Positions 1-7,110 of a DNA stretch of 17,558 nt are shown piece by piece. The position numbers and the translations under genes are program-made. The notes under the pieces are model-generated. The model was not told the origin of the DNA and did no database searches. It saw nothing but the letters and a program-made list of their open reading frames with translations. This stretch comes from an uncultured Odoribacter sp. (GTDB lineage Bacteria > Bacteroidota > Bacteroidia > Bacteroidales > Marinifilaceae): the NCBI GenBank assembly GCA_905204385.1, contig CAJKZL010000009.1, positions 1 to 17,558 of the forward strand, in the 5' to 3' direction. The number at the start of each line of letters is the position of its first letter. Within the stretch, counting starts at the first letter, position 1.

Positions 1-1
1 A

Positions 2-1186
2 GCGTGTGACGAAATGTACAATATGCTCTTGTATTTAAACTATATAGCCTTCCGAAATAATGATCAACATATATATAATGAAATTAAAGTAATTTTACAA
101 AGTATCAACCCGAGACATTCAACATCAGAACCGGATTTTTACGCCCGCTATATGGAGTCTGCATACAAGCAAATGGAAAAAACAATAGATGATTTGTTGT
201 CCTCAATAGATTTTTCTGAAGTGCTGTGCTGGGGATTTGCCATGAAAATGGATCAATGGTTATTAGCATCTATAATTGCAGAAAAACTAAAAATTAAATA
301 TACCAATATACCAATTGTAATCGGAGGAATTAACACAAAAAATGGAGCAATTAGTTTTTTAAATAGCTTTCGCCAATTTGATATCGCAATGTGGGGGGAA
401 GGAGAATTGGCAATATTAGAATTAGCAAAAGTGATTGATAAAGTTTCTACAATTGTACAAGAAATTTTAACAGAAAAACGACTCGCTTGTGCCTTCAGTG
501 AAAATCCAGATACTTATTTGCAGGCAAAAGAAGTGTTTTATAAAATAACATTGTCAGACAAAGAAAGAGCTATTTTGAAAGCATTTTCAGATGAAGATAT
601 TATTGAGGCCGTGCGAAAGAATGATGTTGGTTCATTCTTACAACTCGCAAAAGAAAAAGGATATATTGGAAGTATACAAACTTCTAAAGATGACATGGAT
701 CGATTAAGAAATTTGTTCAAATCAGACAAAGACTATAACGATTTTACAAAAAGTCTAAATCTTGCAAGTATAGCAGATGGTGAATATGAAGTGATCGAAA
801 CTGCAGTATTTCCTGCTGTTGCTGCTGTCGTTTTAGCTGTTGCTGCCGTAATTTATGCTGGTGCTGCAACTATAACTGTAGCAGAGGTCGCTGCTGCCGT
901 TCAGGCTGGTGCAGTTTATCATGTTAGTACCTACACCCAAACATCTGCAACAGGAGTTGAATCAACTTCTTTAAGAAGATCTTCTATTAATGACAAAGAG
1001 GCTGTTCTTAGAATATGGTCAGATAATAACGGCCCGATGGCAGTATCAGATTTTTATTCGGGAATAATTGATAGTCAAATTGAATACCTTGTAACGTTGG
1101 TTAAAGAACAATTCCCTGATGTAGATGTAATTACTATCTCAAAAATATTGAAAAATAATCTTGAGGGATATTATGGACTTAGGTAA
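2..1186 (+). CDS. B12-binding (radical SAM-type) domain fragment fused to a RiPP-precursor-like region, 5' partial
   Basis: The frame is open to the left edge, so the protein probably begins upstream; the first ATG in the window is at 14 and residues are counted from it. Residues about 60-140 look like the cobalamin-binding domain of B12-dependent radical SAM enzymes of RiPP clusters: a predicted beta strand, a helix, 'IPIVIGGINTK' (99-109), then 'FDIAMWGEGE' (122-131). The radical SAM domain that should follow, with CxxxCxxC, is absent. From about 143 the sequence changes: 'AFSENPDTYL' and 'LSDKERAILKAF' (160-191) resemble leader-type helical domains (LigA-, Nif11- or NHLP-like; not resolved). 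An Ala/Val-rich segment follows (264-300), then a Ser/Thr-rich stretch and a mixed C-terminus. No catalytic motif is visible. It could be a deletion fusion of an enzyme gene and its precursor gene, or a genuine two-domain protein. The B12-domain reading is fairly sure; the precursor reading is inference. Confidence 0.6.
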   Translation, partial: ACDEMYNMLLYLNYIAFRNNDQHIYNEIKVILQSINPRHSTSEPDFYARYMESAYKQMEKTIDDLLSSIDFSEVLCWGFAMKMDQWLLASIIAEKLKIKYTNIPIVIGGINTKNGAISFLNSFRQFDIAMWGEGELAILELAKVIDKVSTIVQEILTEKRLACAFSENPDTYLQAKEVFYKITLSDKERAILKAFSDEDIIEAVRKNDVGSFLQLAKEKGYIGSIQTSKDDMDRLRNLFKSDKDYNDFTKSLNLASIADGEYEVIETAVFPAVAAVVLAVAAVIYAGAATITVAEVAAAVQAGAVYHVSTYTQTSATGVESTSLRRSSINDKEAVLRIWSDNNGPMAVSDFYSGIIDSQIEYLVTLVKEQFPDVDVITISKILKNNLEGYYGLR

Positions 1187-1669
1187 GAATATATTCTCGG
1201 TAAATAATCATTGGAGTACGGAAGTTATAATTATTACAATAGGAGTATTAATTGTAGCTTTAGGAGTAATGTATGCTGTTTTTTTGTAACTCATTTATCT
1301 ATAATAATAAAGATCCTTTTATTACTTCCTTTGATAGTAATATTGTTATATTTTGGATGCATGACACCAGTTAAGCTTGAACTTGATGCAAAGAAAATTA
1401 CAATCGTTAAAGCTCTTGGAAGTATAAAAATACCCAGAGAAGAGGTGGTTAATATTCACAAATTATCATCAGAATCTTTGAGTAAATCTATTAGATTATT
1501 CGGTAGCGGAGGCTTTTTTGGATATTTAGGAAAATTTGAAAATTCAATTATAGGTAAATACCAAATGTATATTACTGAGAGAAAAAATTTAATTTTAATG
1601 GAGACTACTTCAATGAAATATGTTGTAAATTGTAAGCATGAAGAAGAATTAATATACTTACTAAAATAA
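1173..1669 (+). CDS. PH-like membrane protein interrupted by a T7 frameshift
   Basis: The ATG at 1173 overlaps the end of the upstream gene by 14 bases and opens a 38-residue frame (1173-1289) ending in a membrane segment. It stops just after seven T's (1279-1285). A -1 shift on T TTT TTG (1280-1286), or one added T, joins it to the next frame, giving about 165 residues. That frame carries a second membrane segment ('IIIKILLLLPLIVILLYF') and a soluble domain, with 'IPREEVVNIHKL', 'LFGSGGFFGYLGKF' and 'YQMYITERKNLILM', that resembles bacterial PH-like domains common in Bacteroidota. Without the shift the second frame has only a TTG (1211) or a late ATG (1361) that loses the membrane segment. 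Possible explanations are recoding, phase variation, a dead gene or a read error. The domain call is moderately sure and the biological role unknown. It lies 6 bases before the DUF3784 gene, so co-transcription is likely. Confidence 0.6.
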
Positions 1670-1675
1670 TTTCAG

Positions 1676-1984
1676 ATGCTAATATCTAATTTAATAATAG
1701 GTATATTCTTCATTATTTTGAGTATTATAGTTCTTGTTTTTCCTAATACGATTGCAGGCTACAATACTCTTAAAAAGGAAGAAAAGGGAAAGATTAAGAA
1801 AAAAGAACTTGCTAGATTTTCATTTATAATTCTTTTTTCTGTAGGGATAATAATCATTATCGGAGGTTATATTTTTGTTTGGTTACAAGTACCATATTTA
1901 AATTATATTCTTCATTTTATCTTGTATGTTTTGATGATAATTATTCTTTTTAGTAATAGTAAAAAGTTTAATCGACAAGACTAA
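1676..1984 (+). CDS. DUF3784-like small membrane protein
   Basis: A 102-residue protein with three strongly hydrophobic segments (about 3-25, 49-70 and 75-93). Between the first and second is 'IAGYNTLKKEEKGKIKKKEL' (27-46), which matches the pattern I know for DUF3784 (an 'AGYNTLsKEEK' motif followed by basic residues). The function of that family is not known. The gene starts 6 bases after the PH-like gene, so the two are probably one transcript with the upstream fusion gene. Codon use is AT-rich like its neighbours. An association with peptide or toxin secretion or immunity is possible from the neighbourhood only and is not shown by the protein itself. Confidence 0.65.
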   Translation: MLISNLIIGIFFIILSIIVLVFPNTIAGYNTLKKEEKGKIKKKELARFSFIILFSVGIIIIIGGYIFVWLQVPYLNYILHFILYVLMIIILFSNSKKFNRQD

Positions 1985-2189
1985 ACCTGTTTATGAAGAT
2001 ATTTGCGATGATGTTGTTAAACTTTATTAGTTAGTAATCAAAAAAAAGTGTTCTTTGAAACATTGATAACCATTTAGTTGACCATACATCCCCGAAATAG
2101 AATGTGGGTATGATTGATGGTAATGCTTAGTTTTTGATTCTTCTATCATAAACTTTTGTCTTAATGATTTCTAGTAGCAGTATTATCAA

Positions 2190-2440
2190 TTTCACGCTAG
2201 AGGTGCTTAGAGCATATGAGACCTCGTAGAATGTATTCTAATAAAGTCGAAAAACGACCAGAATGATACGTGATTGATCTGGAAATTAAAACATATAAAT
2301 CACTCCAAATTTATTCAAACAACCTACTACGGGTTAAATACAACAAAAGAACTAAATCGGATAGTTCGTATTTATTTCTTACAATAACATTGGCTACAGA
2401 AGAAGTGAATTTTAGATACAAGCACCTCTAATATGTGAAA
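2190..2440. repeat. imperfect inverted repeat pair, about 20 bp arms, 211 bp apart
   Basis: The left arm at 2190-2208 reads TTTCAC-GC-TAGAGGTGCTT. The right arm at 2420-2440 reads AAGCACCTCTA-ATAT-GTGAAA, its reverse complement except that the spacer is 4 bases instead of 2. The inner 11 bp and outer 6 bp match perfectly. No target duplication is visible outside the arms and the intervening DNA holds no open frame. It could be a small non-autonomous mobile element, a recombinase-invertible segment or a chance pair in AT-rich DNA; the long GC-containing inner match argues against pure chance. Confidence 0.5.
2306..2338 (-). promoter_or_regulatory. possible promoter inside the inverted repeats, facing left
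   Basis: On the minus strand TAAATTTG (2306-2313) matches the Bacteroidetes -7 consensus TAnnTTTG. A weak -33-like TTTA lies at 2335-2338 with a 21-base spacer. It points away from the O-antigen ligase-like fragment at 2736 and towards no recognisable minus-strand gene. Such matches are common by chance in AT-rich DNA. Confidence 0.25.
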
Positions 2441-2735
2441 CTTTTTCCAATAAAGAAGCAATAATTGAGGTAATATTATTTTAGAAATGGAAATATGATA
2501 ATGTAGTTAAAACACAAATGCGCAATAAATTATAACAAACTGTTTCACCGACATTGTTGTTGACGATTTGAAAATTAATTGTCCAATCTACAAAATTCTA
2601 TGAAACTTGAGTATTTCTCTAATAGAAAAAACATAAGTAAAAGAAAGATAGCTATTTTGGTTGCAAATATGTCATAGAATTTAATAAATAATTGAACATT
2701 AGCTGGGATTCAGCATCAAATCGAGATAAGTATTT

Positions 2736-3298
2736 ATGGAGTATATAGCAAAATTTTTAAATGAAACGAGTATTTGTAGACGCGTTTCTTCGTATTTAAG
2801 TATTTCTTTATTATTAATAATTGTCATATTGCCTAATACCGTAGAATTAAATATTCAAAATAAATTATTTAGTTTTGCTTTATTATATTGCTCACTTCTT
2901 GCAACTATTATTTTATTATTAAAAAATAGAATAAAATTAGATCTTATCGATAGCCTTGTGGGAGTTCTTTTTATTTATTTGCTTATTGAATACTATATCC
3001 ATGATCCTTATATTGTCAAAACTAAATTTATACATATTATATTTCTATTTAGTATGTATTTTGGGTTAAGAATAATAGCACTTAGTCTGGATATCAAAAA
3101 TTTAGCAACCACATTATTATTCTTTATAGGCATAATAGAAGCAGTAATCGGAATATTACAGTTTTTGGGAATAATTCAATCCAATCATGCAATATTTGCT
3201 ATTACAGGAACTTTTTTCAATCCAGGACCATATGGGGGGTATCTTGCAATCATTGCTTCTTTGGCTGTTTGTTTTATTAATAACGATTATTACAAATG
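2736..3298 (+). pseudogene. O-antigen ligase/polymerase-like protein, 5' fragment cut by an IS66 element
   Basis: The first 187 residues are native. The open frame then runs 20 codons into the insertion sequence and stops at 3359. It is almost entirely hydrophobic, with about six membrane segments. 'GTFFNPGPYGGYLA' (158-171) is the conserved motif of the O-antigen ligase/Wzy-like family, whose members join or polymerise lipid-linked glycans at the periplasmic face of the inner membrane. Complete members are several hundred residues long and carry a large periplasmic loop with key residues, missing here, so the product should be inactive. The start is the first ATG after an in-frame stop. The next native DNA after the IS is a GT11 glycosyltransferase end, which fits a lost polysaccharide locus. 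Ligase and polymerase cannot be told apart from this fragment. Confidence 0.72.
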
Positions 3299-4945
3299 CA
3301 AAGGGCATGGTCAACCGTATGTGATAATCTATCAAAGAATTGCTGGAATCCTCTTATGAAGAGACCATCAGCCATCAAAAACAAAAGATCATCTCTCTGG
3401 AACATCAGGTTGCTTATCTTCAGCGTCGCATATGGGGCAAGTCCAGTGAACGCTTTATCAAGGAAGACCCTCAGCAGCGCAGACTGGACTTTGAGGGTTT
3501 GGAACTCCTGCCCGAAGAAAAAGAAGAAGCCCGTTTGGCGGAAGAAGAAATCATCCGTTACAAAACCCGGACTGTTGCCCCGGAAGAAAAAAGCAAGCCG
3601 GTGCGTAAACCTATACCTGAGAATATCTCCCGGGTGGAAGAACATATCTATCCCCTAAACATTAATCCGGGAGAGTGTATCGAACTGGCACCTGAAATTT
3701 CAGAAGTGTGGTAACATATACCCGAAGAGTTCTTTGTGCGCAGGATTATCCGTCACAAGTATGTTGCGCGTGATAAATCCACCCAACAGGAATCATCTAT
3801 CATTATCGCTCCTCTTCCTGCCCTGCCTTTGGTCAAAAGCTATGCAGGCGCCTCCCTGTTAGCTGAGTTAATGATAAACAAGTATGTTGACCATCTTCCT
3901 TTCTGTCGGCAGATGTTCAAGGAATCAGTCTTCCTGCTTCAACAATCAATGACTGGTTCTCTCAGACGGCAGACTTGCTCAGACCTATGTATTACCGATG
4001 GAAAGAGATCGTTTTATCGGGTGATTATATACAAGTGGATGAATCTACGCTGCCAGTAGTGAAGGAAGAAAAGCATAAAACAGTAAAAGGTTATATCTAG
4101 ATGGGCAGGGCAGTCATGCCGGACCTGGTATTCTTCCACTACGACCACGGTTCCAAGGCTCAAAAAGTAGTGACCCCGTTATTGAAAGACTTCCGGGACG
4201 CCTTGCAGACAGACGGGTATGAAGTCTATAAAATGTACGAAGACAAGAAAGGAGTTCTCCCTCTGGGCTGTTGGGTACATGCCAGACGAAAATTTGAAGA
4301 GGCTTTAAAAGAAGATAAAGTCAGGGCGGAGTATGCCTTGGCACAAATCGGTATGCTTTATGACGTAGAAAGGCGAGCCGATGAAGAGGAACTCTCCTTT
4401 GACGAGCGTTCAGATCTTCGCAGCCGGTTATCCTATCCGATTATGGTTGCTTTTGAAAAGTGGCTGGTTAATGAGTATCCTAAAGTGCTGCCAAAAGGAA
4501 GAATAGGAAAGGCTATTAAATACACCTATGAGATTTACCACAGACTTACCATATATCACCTGGACGGCAGGTACCGGATTGATAATAATCTGGCGGAAAA
4601 TAGTATTCGTCCGCTGACTTTGGGAAGAAAAAATTATCTGTTCTGTGGAAATGATGATGCAGCAAAGAATGCTGCGGTAATCTATTCCCTGAGGGGATGT
4701 TGCAAAGCAAGCGAAGCAAATTTCAGAGAATGGTTCGTGTATGTCTTGGAGGACATACACGAATATGATAACGACTATAGTAAAGACTTGGCTGAACTTT
4801 TACCTCAAAATTGGAAGCTGGCAAACTCTCAAAAACTCTAAAACATCTCTGAATGTTTTGCAAGTTTTACATAGGGATTATGATAAACTTACAAAATTAG
4901 AGAGTAAGGAAGATAGAAAAAATACGGGGTTGACCAAATGCTTAC
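3299..4945 (+). mobile_element. degenerate IS66-family element, tnpC-only type
   Basis: The ends were placed from imperfect inverted repeats: left 3299-3316 and right 4928-4945 share GGTCAACC, a T and AAG (12 of 18 positions when the right end is reverse-complemented, starting GTAAGC as in IS66 elements). The right limit is supported independently, because GT11 coding sequence starts at the very next base. The length, about 1.65 kb, and the absence of tnpA and tnpB fit the ISBst12-like subgroup, which carries only the large transposase gene. The expected 8-bp target duplication is missing (left flank TACAAATG, right flank GTTTTAGT). GC content is clearly higher than in the flanking DNA. Confidence 0.75.
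3340..4841 (+). pseudogene. tnpC: IS66-family transposase TnpC, inactivated
   Basis: Joined across its breaks this is a TnpC of about 500 residues. It has a coiled-coil N-terminus ('ISLEHQVAYLQRRIWGKSSERF'-type segment, start region), a central 'RRIIRHKYV' and 'YAGASLLAELMINKYVDHLPFCRQMFKE' block, the DDE core with 'GDYIQVDEST' (D) and 'LQTDGYEVY' (D), 'GCWVHARRKFEEA', and the C-terminal 'NNLAENSIRPLTLGRKNYLFCG' block with the catalytic E. Three lesions are visible. There is an in-frame TAA at 3712-3714 inside 'EVW*HIPEEFF', a one-base loss near 3922-3926 that moves the frame, and a TAG at 4098-4100 where family members carry Trp ('GYI*MGRAVMPD'). The last 246 codons (4101-4841) remain open but lack the first two catalytic blocks. 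The start is uncertain: only a TTG at 3340 is in frame after two stops. Confidence 0.85.
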
Positions 4946-5067
4946 GTTTTAGTTGGTGGGGAGCCTGGCTTAATAACAAAACATGTAAAAAAGTGATTGC
5001 TCCAAAAAGGTGGTTTGGATTTAAGAACAAGGATCTTAATACTCAAGATTTACTTCCTTCAGCCTAG
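4946..5067 (+). pseudogene. GT11 glycosyltransferase (alpha-1,2-fucosyltransferase-like), last 40 residues
   Basis: The frame reads 'FSWWGAWLNNKTCKKVIAPK' (4948-5007) and continues '..RWF' to a TAG at 5065. 'FSWWGAWLN' followed by 'VIAPKxWF' is the C-terminal signature of glycosyltransferase family 11, which adds fucose to glycans such as O-antigen or capsule units. Everything upstream of this motif, including the GDP-fucose binding part, is missing and the preceding base is the end of the IS66 element. A long open frame through the IS end reaches this segment by accident. The fragment cannot be functional. With the ligase-like fragment on the other side of the IS, it marks a former glycan synthesis locus. 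Confidence 0.75.
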
Positions 5068-5202
5068 CTTACTATATAATTTTCATACTGGTTACATACT
5101 TTTGTGTACAACTCTTCTCACAACTCCCTAAAATAACCAGTGTTAAACCTCAGACAAGCTTTAAGAAAGATAGCTCAGTGAGATATGCTAAAGGGCAACT
5201 AG

Positions 5203-6033
5203 CTATTTGAGTATTTCCATCAGTTTATCCAAACGCGGGGCCATGATGATTTCAGTACGGCGATTGCGGGCACGCCCTCCGGCCGTACCGTTATCGTCTA
5301 CCGGCATATACTCTCCCCTACCGGAAGGAACAATCTGCAAGGGATGGACGCCATAATCCGCAGTTAGAATGCGAACCACCGAGGTGGCCCGGATTACGCT
5401 CAAATCCCAATTATCCTTGAATTGTACTGTTTTGATGGGCTTGGTATCGGTATGTCCCTCGATCATCACGTCGATATCCGTCTGTTTTTTCAGTACCCCG
5501 GCCAATTTTCCCAGTGCAGCTTTTCCCTGCTTATTCACCGAAGCGCTTCCGGACTCGAACAAAAGCTTATCCGACATAGCCACATACACTTTGCCGTCTT
5601 TTTGCGTCACCGTCAACTCATCACTGTCGAATCCCAGCAAAGCGTCTTTCACGCTGTTCAATAAAGCAGCCACCTTGCTGTTTTGCGCATCGATCTCTTC
5701 CTGCAACTGATTAATAGTAGCTTCTCTTTCCGCCAATTTGGACATTTTCTCCTTCAGCAACATGGTCAGTTGATCCTGCTCCGACATATTCGAATACAAC
5801 GCCTCGCGGTATTCCCGGATAGCCTGTCCCATACGCGTAGTATCTCCTTCCAGGGACAAAATTTTATTCTTCAATCCGGCATTTTCCTCCTTCAATTGAT
5901 TCAGGTTTTTATTCAATGCCCTTTCCCGGCTTAAAGCAGCCAACCGCCCACTCTCGGCAATGGTAAATTTTTGTTTCGAGACACAGGAACTTACACCTAT
6001 TAACACACAAATCACATAGATCGTCTTTTTCAT
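5203..6033 (-). CDS. OmpA/MotB-like lipoprotein with coiled coil
   Basis: A 276-residue protein. The start is taken as the ATG at 6033 ('MKKTIY..'); a TTG nine bases upstream would add three residues. A signal peptide ends in a lipobox-like 'GVSSC' with the lipidated Cys at 17. Residues about 30-125 are charged heptad-like coiled coil. The C-terminal part is an OmpA domain with 'LLFESGSASV' (158-167), 'GHTDT' (193-197), 'NWDLSVIRA' (208-216) and 'NRRTEI' (257-262), residues that bind the diaminopimelate of peptidoglycan. The likely role is a tether between outer membrane and cell wall, on the periplasmic side. It is single, divergent from the DUF1460 gene with its own promoter, and the first intact gene beyond the decayed region. 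Confidence is high for the family; the exact role is unknown. Confidence 0.9.
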   Translation of the reverse strand: MKKTIYVICVLIGVSSCVSKQKFTIAESGRLAALSRERALNKNLNQLKEENAGLKNKILSLEGDTTRMGQAIREYREALYSNMSEQDQLTMLLKEKMSKLAEREATINQLQEEIDAQNSKVAALLNSVKDALLGFDSDELTVTQKDGKVYVAMSDKLLFESGSASVNKQGKAALGKLAGVLKKQTDIDVMIEGHTDTKPIKTVQFKDNWDLSVIRATSVVRILTADYGVHPLQIVPSGRGEYMPVDDNGTAGGRARNRRTEIIMAPRLDKLMEILK

Positions 6034-6069
6034 ACCGTTCAATTTTATATCTGCTCATTTAAGGGACTA

Positions 6070-6077
6070 CAAACTTA
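6070..6077 (-). promoter_or_regulatory. -7 box for the OmpA-like gene
   Basis: TAAGTTTG on the minus strand matches TAnnTTTG and lies 37 bases before the ATG at 6033. The -33 region is only T-rich. Position and orientation in the divergent gap support it. Confidence 0.5.
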
Positions 6078-6130
6078 AAAAACTATCCGAAAAAATCCAT
6101 TCATTTAATTAGAGATTATGAAGATTATTA

Positions 6131-6138
6131 TAGCTTTG
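6131..6138 (+). promoter_or_regulatory. -7 box for the DUF1460 / LpoB-like / COG3014 cluster
   Basis: TAGCTTTG matches the Bacteroidetes -7 consensus exactly and sits 28 bases before the ATG at 6166. The -33 region (TTTAATT near 6104) is weak. No equally good match precedes the LpoB-like gene at 7111, which suggests that the next gene is read from here. Confidence 0.5.
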
Positions 6139-6165
6139 TAAACCAAAAACTTTACGACGCCGGAA

Positions 6166-7038
6166 ATGATACAAAAATCGATAGCTTCTTTTATTGTCCT
6201 GCTGTTTTTTTCCTTAAACGGGACTGCCGTCCAAATTTCCAAAACGGATAGCGTCCTCCTGCAAAAATTCTGGCAATATGCAGGTGAGCATAATCTGGCC
6301 AGCCTTCCTATGAAAGACCGCATAATAACAATAGGCCGCTTTTTTTTGAATACTCCCTACCAAGCCAATACGCTTAATCGTACGAACGAAGAAAAACTCG
6401 TCGTCAACCTTCATGATTTGGATTGCGTCACTTTTGTAGAAAATGTCCTCGCCTTGTCCTATCTACCTGTTTTCAAGGAGGAAAGCTTCGATCTCTTTAT
6501 TCACAACCTGCAGCGCATCAGATACCGCAACGGAGAAATCACCGATTACGCTTCGCGACTGCATTATTCCTCCGACTGGCTATATGAGATGGGGAAACAG
6601 AAATTATTGACCGACGAAACCCCGAACATCGGCGGGCTCGGCTTTAAGCCCTCTGTCCATTTTATGTCGGACAATTCCCATTTGTATCCCCCACTACAAG
6701 ACAAGACCTTATTGGAAAAGATGAAACGAACCGAAACTGAAATCAACAAACGGACGTATTATTATATTCCTAAGCATAAAATCGAGGAGGCTTATGAAAA
6801 AATAGAATCCGGCGACATTATCCTGATCACCACCAAAACCAAAGGTCTGGATACGTCCCATCTGGGTATCGCTTACAAAAAGGACGGCAAGATATGGCTG
6901 CTGCACGCTTCCAGTCAGGGGAAAAAAGTAGTGTTCAGTCGACAACCTTTATATGAATATATGCAAGGTATCCCTTCCCACCAAGGGATTATGATCGGAA
7001 GAGCCGTTCCGCAGCCGGCCCAGGAAACCCAAAAATAA
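6166..7038 (+). CDS. DUF1460 family, N-acetylmuramoyl-L-alanine amidase-like protein
   Basis: A 290-residue protein with a signal peptide (about 1-21, no lipobox Cys), so it is exported to the periplasm or beyond. It fits DUF1460 (PF07313), NlpC/P60-like cysteine hydrolases thought to cut muropeptides. 'YQANTLNR..EEKLVVNL' (65-81) leads into 'DLDCVTFVENVLAL' (84-97) with the probable nucleophile Cys87. 'GDIILITT' (216-223), 'DTSHLGIAY' (229-237) with probable His232, and 'WLLHASSQGK' (244-253) complete the fold. Length is normal for the family. It begins a same-strand envelope cluster with the LpoB-like and COG3014 lipoproteins (72-base gap to the first). The likely job is trimming or recycling of peptidoglycan fragments; the substrate is inferred from the family. 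Confidence 0.88.
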   Translation: MIQKSIASFIVLLFFSLNGTAVQISKTDSVLLQKFWQYAGEHNLASLPMKDRIITIGRFFLNTPYQANTLNRTNEEKLVVNLHDLDCVTFVENVLALSYLPVFKEESFDLFIHNLQRIRYRNGEITDYASRLHYSSDWLYEMGKQKLLTDETPNIGGLGFKPSVHFMSDNSHLYPPLQDKTLLEKMKRTETEINKRTYYYIPKHKIEEAYEKIESGDIILITTKTKGLDTSHLGIAYKKDGKIWLLHASSQGKKVVFSRQPLYEYMQGIPSHQGIMIGRAVPQPAQETQK

Positions 7039-7110
7039 AGCAAAGCCAGCATTTCCTGGCACAGGAATTGATAGACAAAGATGAACGAAATAACATTAAA
7101 ATAATATATT

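Larger units (their letters stand above)
1985..2735. other. 750-base AT-rich stretch without a recognisable gene
   Basis: All six frames are closed at short intervals, and I recognise no conserved protein remnant in the translations I read. The stretch contains an imperfect inverted repeat (2190-2208 and 2420-2440) and one promoter-like match on the minus strand between its arms, each described separately. The rest looks like decayed or regulatory DNA of the accessory region. I found no tRNA-like fold or CRISPR repeat. Confidence 0.6.

Noticed and set aside
1985..2735. Degraded transposase or integrase
   Set aside because: I read the translations on both strands and found no convincing transposase or integrase motif, so I list the stretch as unassigned.
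3277..3658. Two further open frames over the start of the IS66 transposase (122 residues minus, 120 residues plus)
   Set aside because: They are shadows of the tnpC coding frame, with no family resemblance and Phe- or Lys-rich composition typical of shadow frames.
4741..4945. Open frame leading into the GT11 fragment, as if a longer glycosyltransferase
   Set aside because: It reads through the transposase end and the IS terminal repeat out of frame; only the part after 4946 resembles GT11.
5171..5179. TAGCTCAGT, like a tRNA D-arm
   Set aside because: No anticodon arm, T-arm (GGTTCRA) or acceptor stem can be built around it in either direction.
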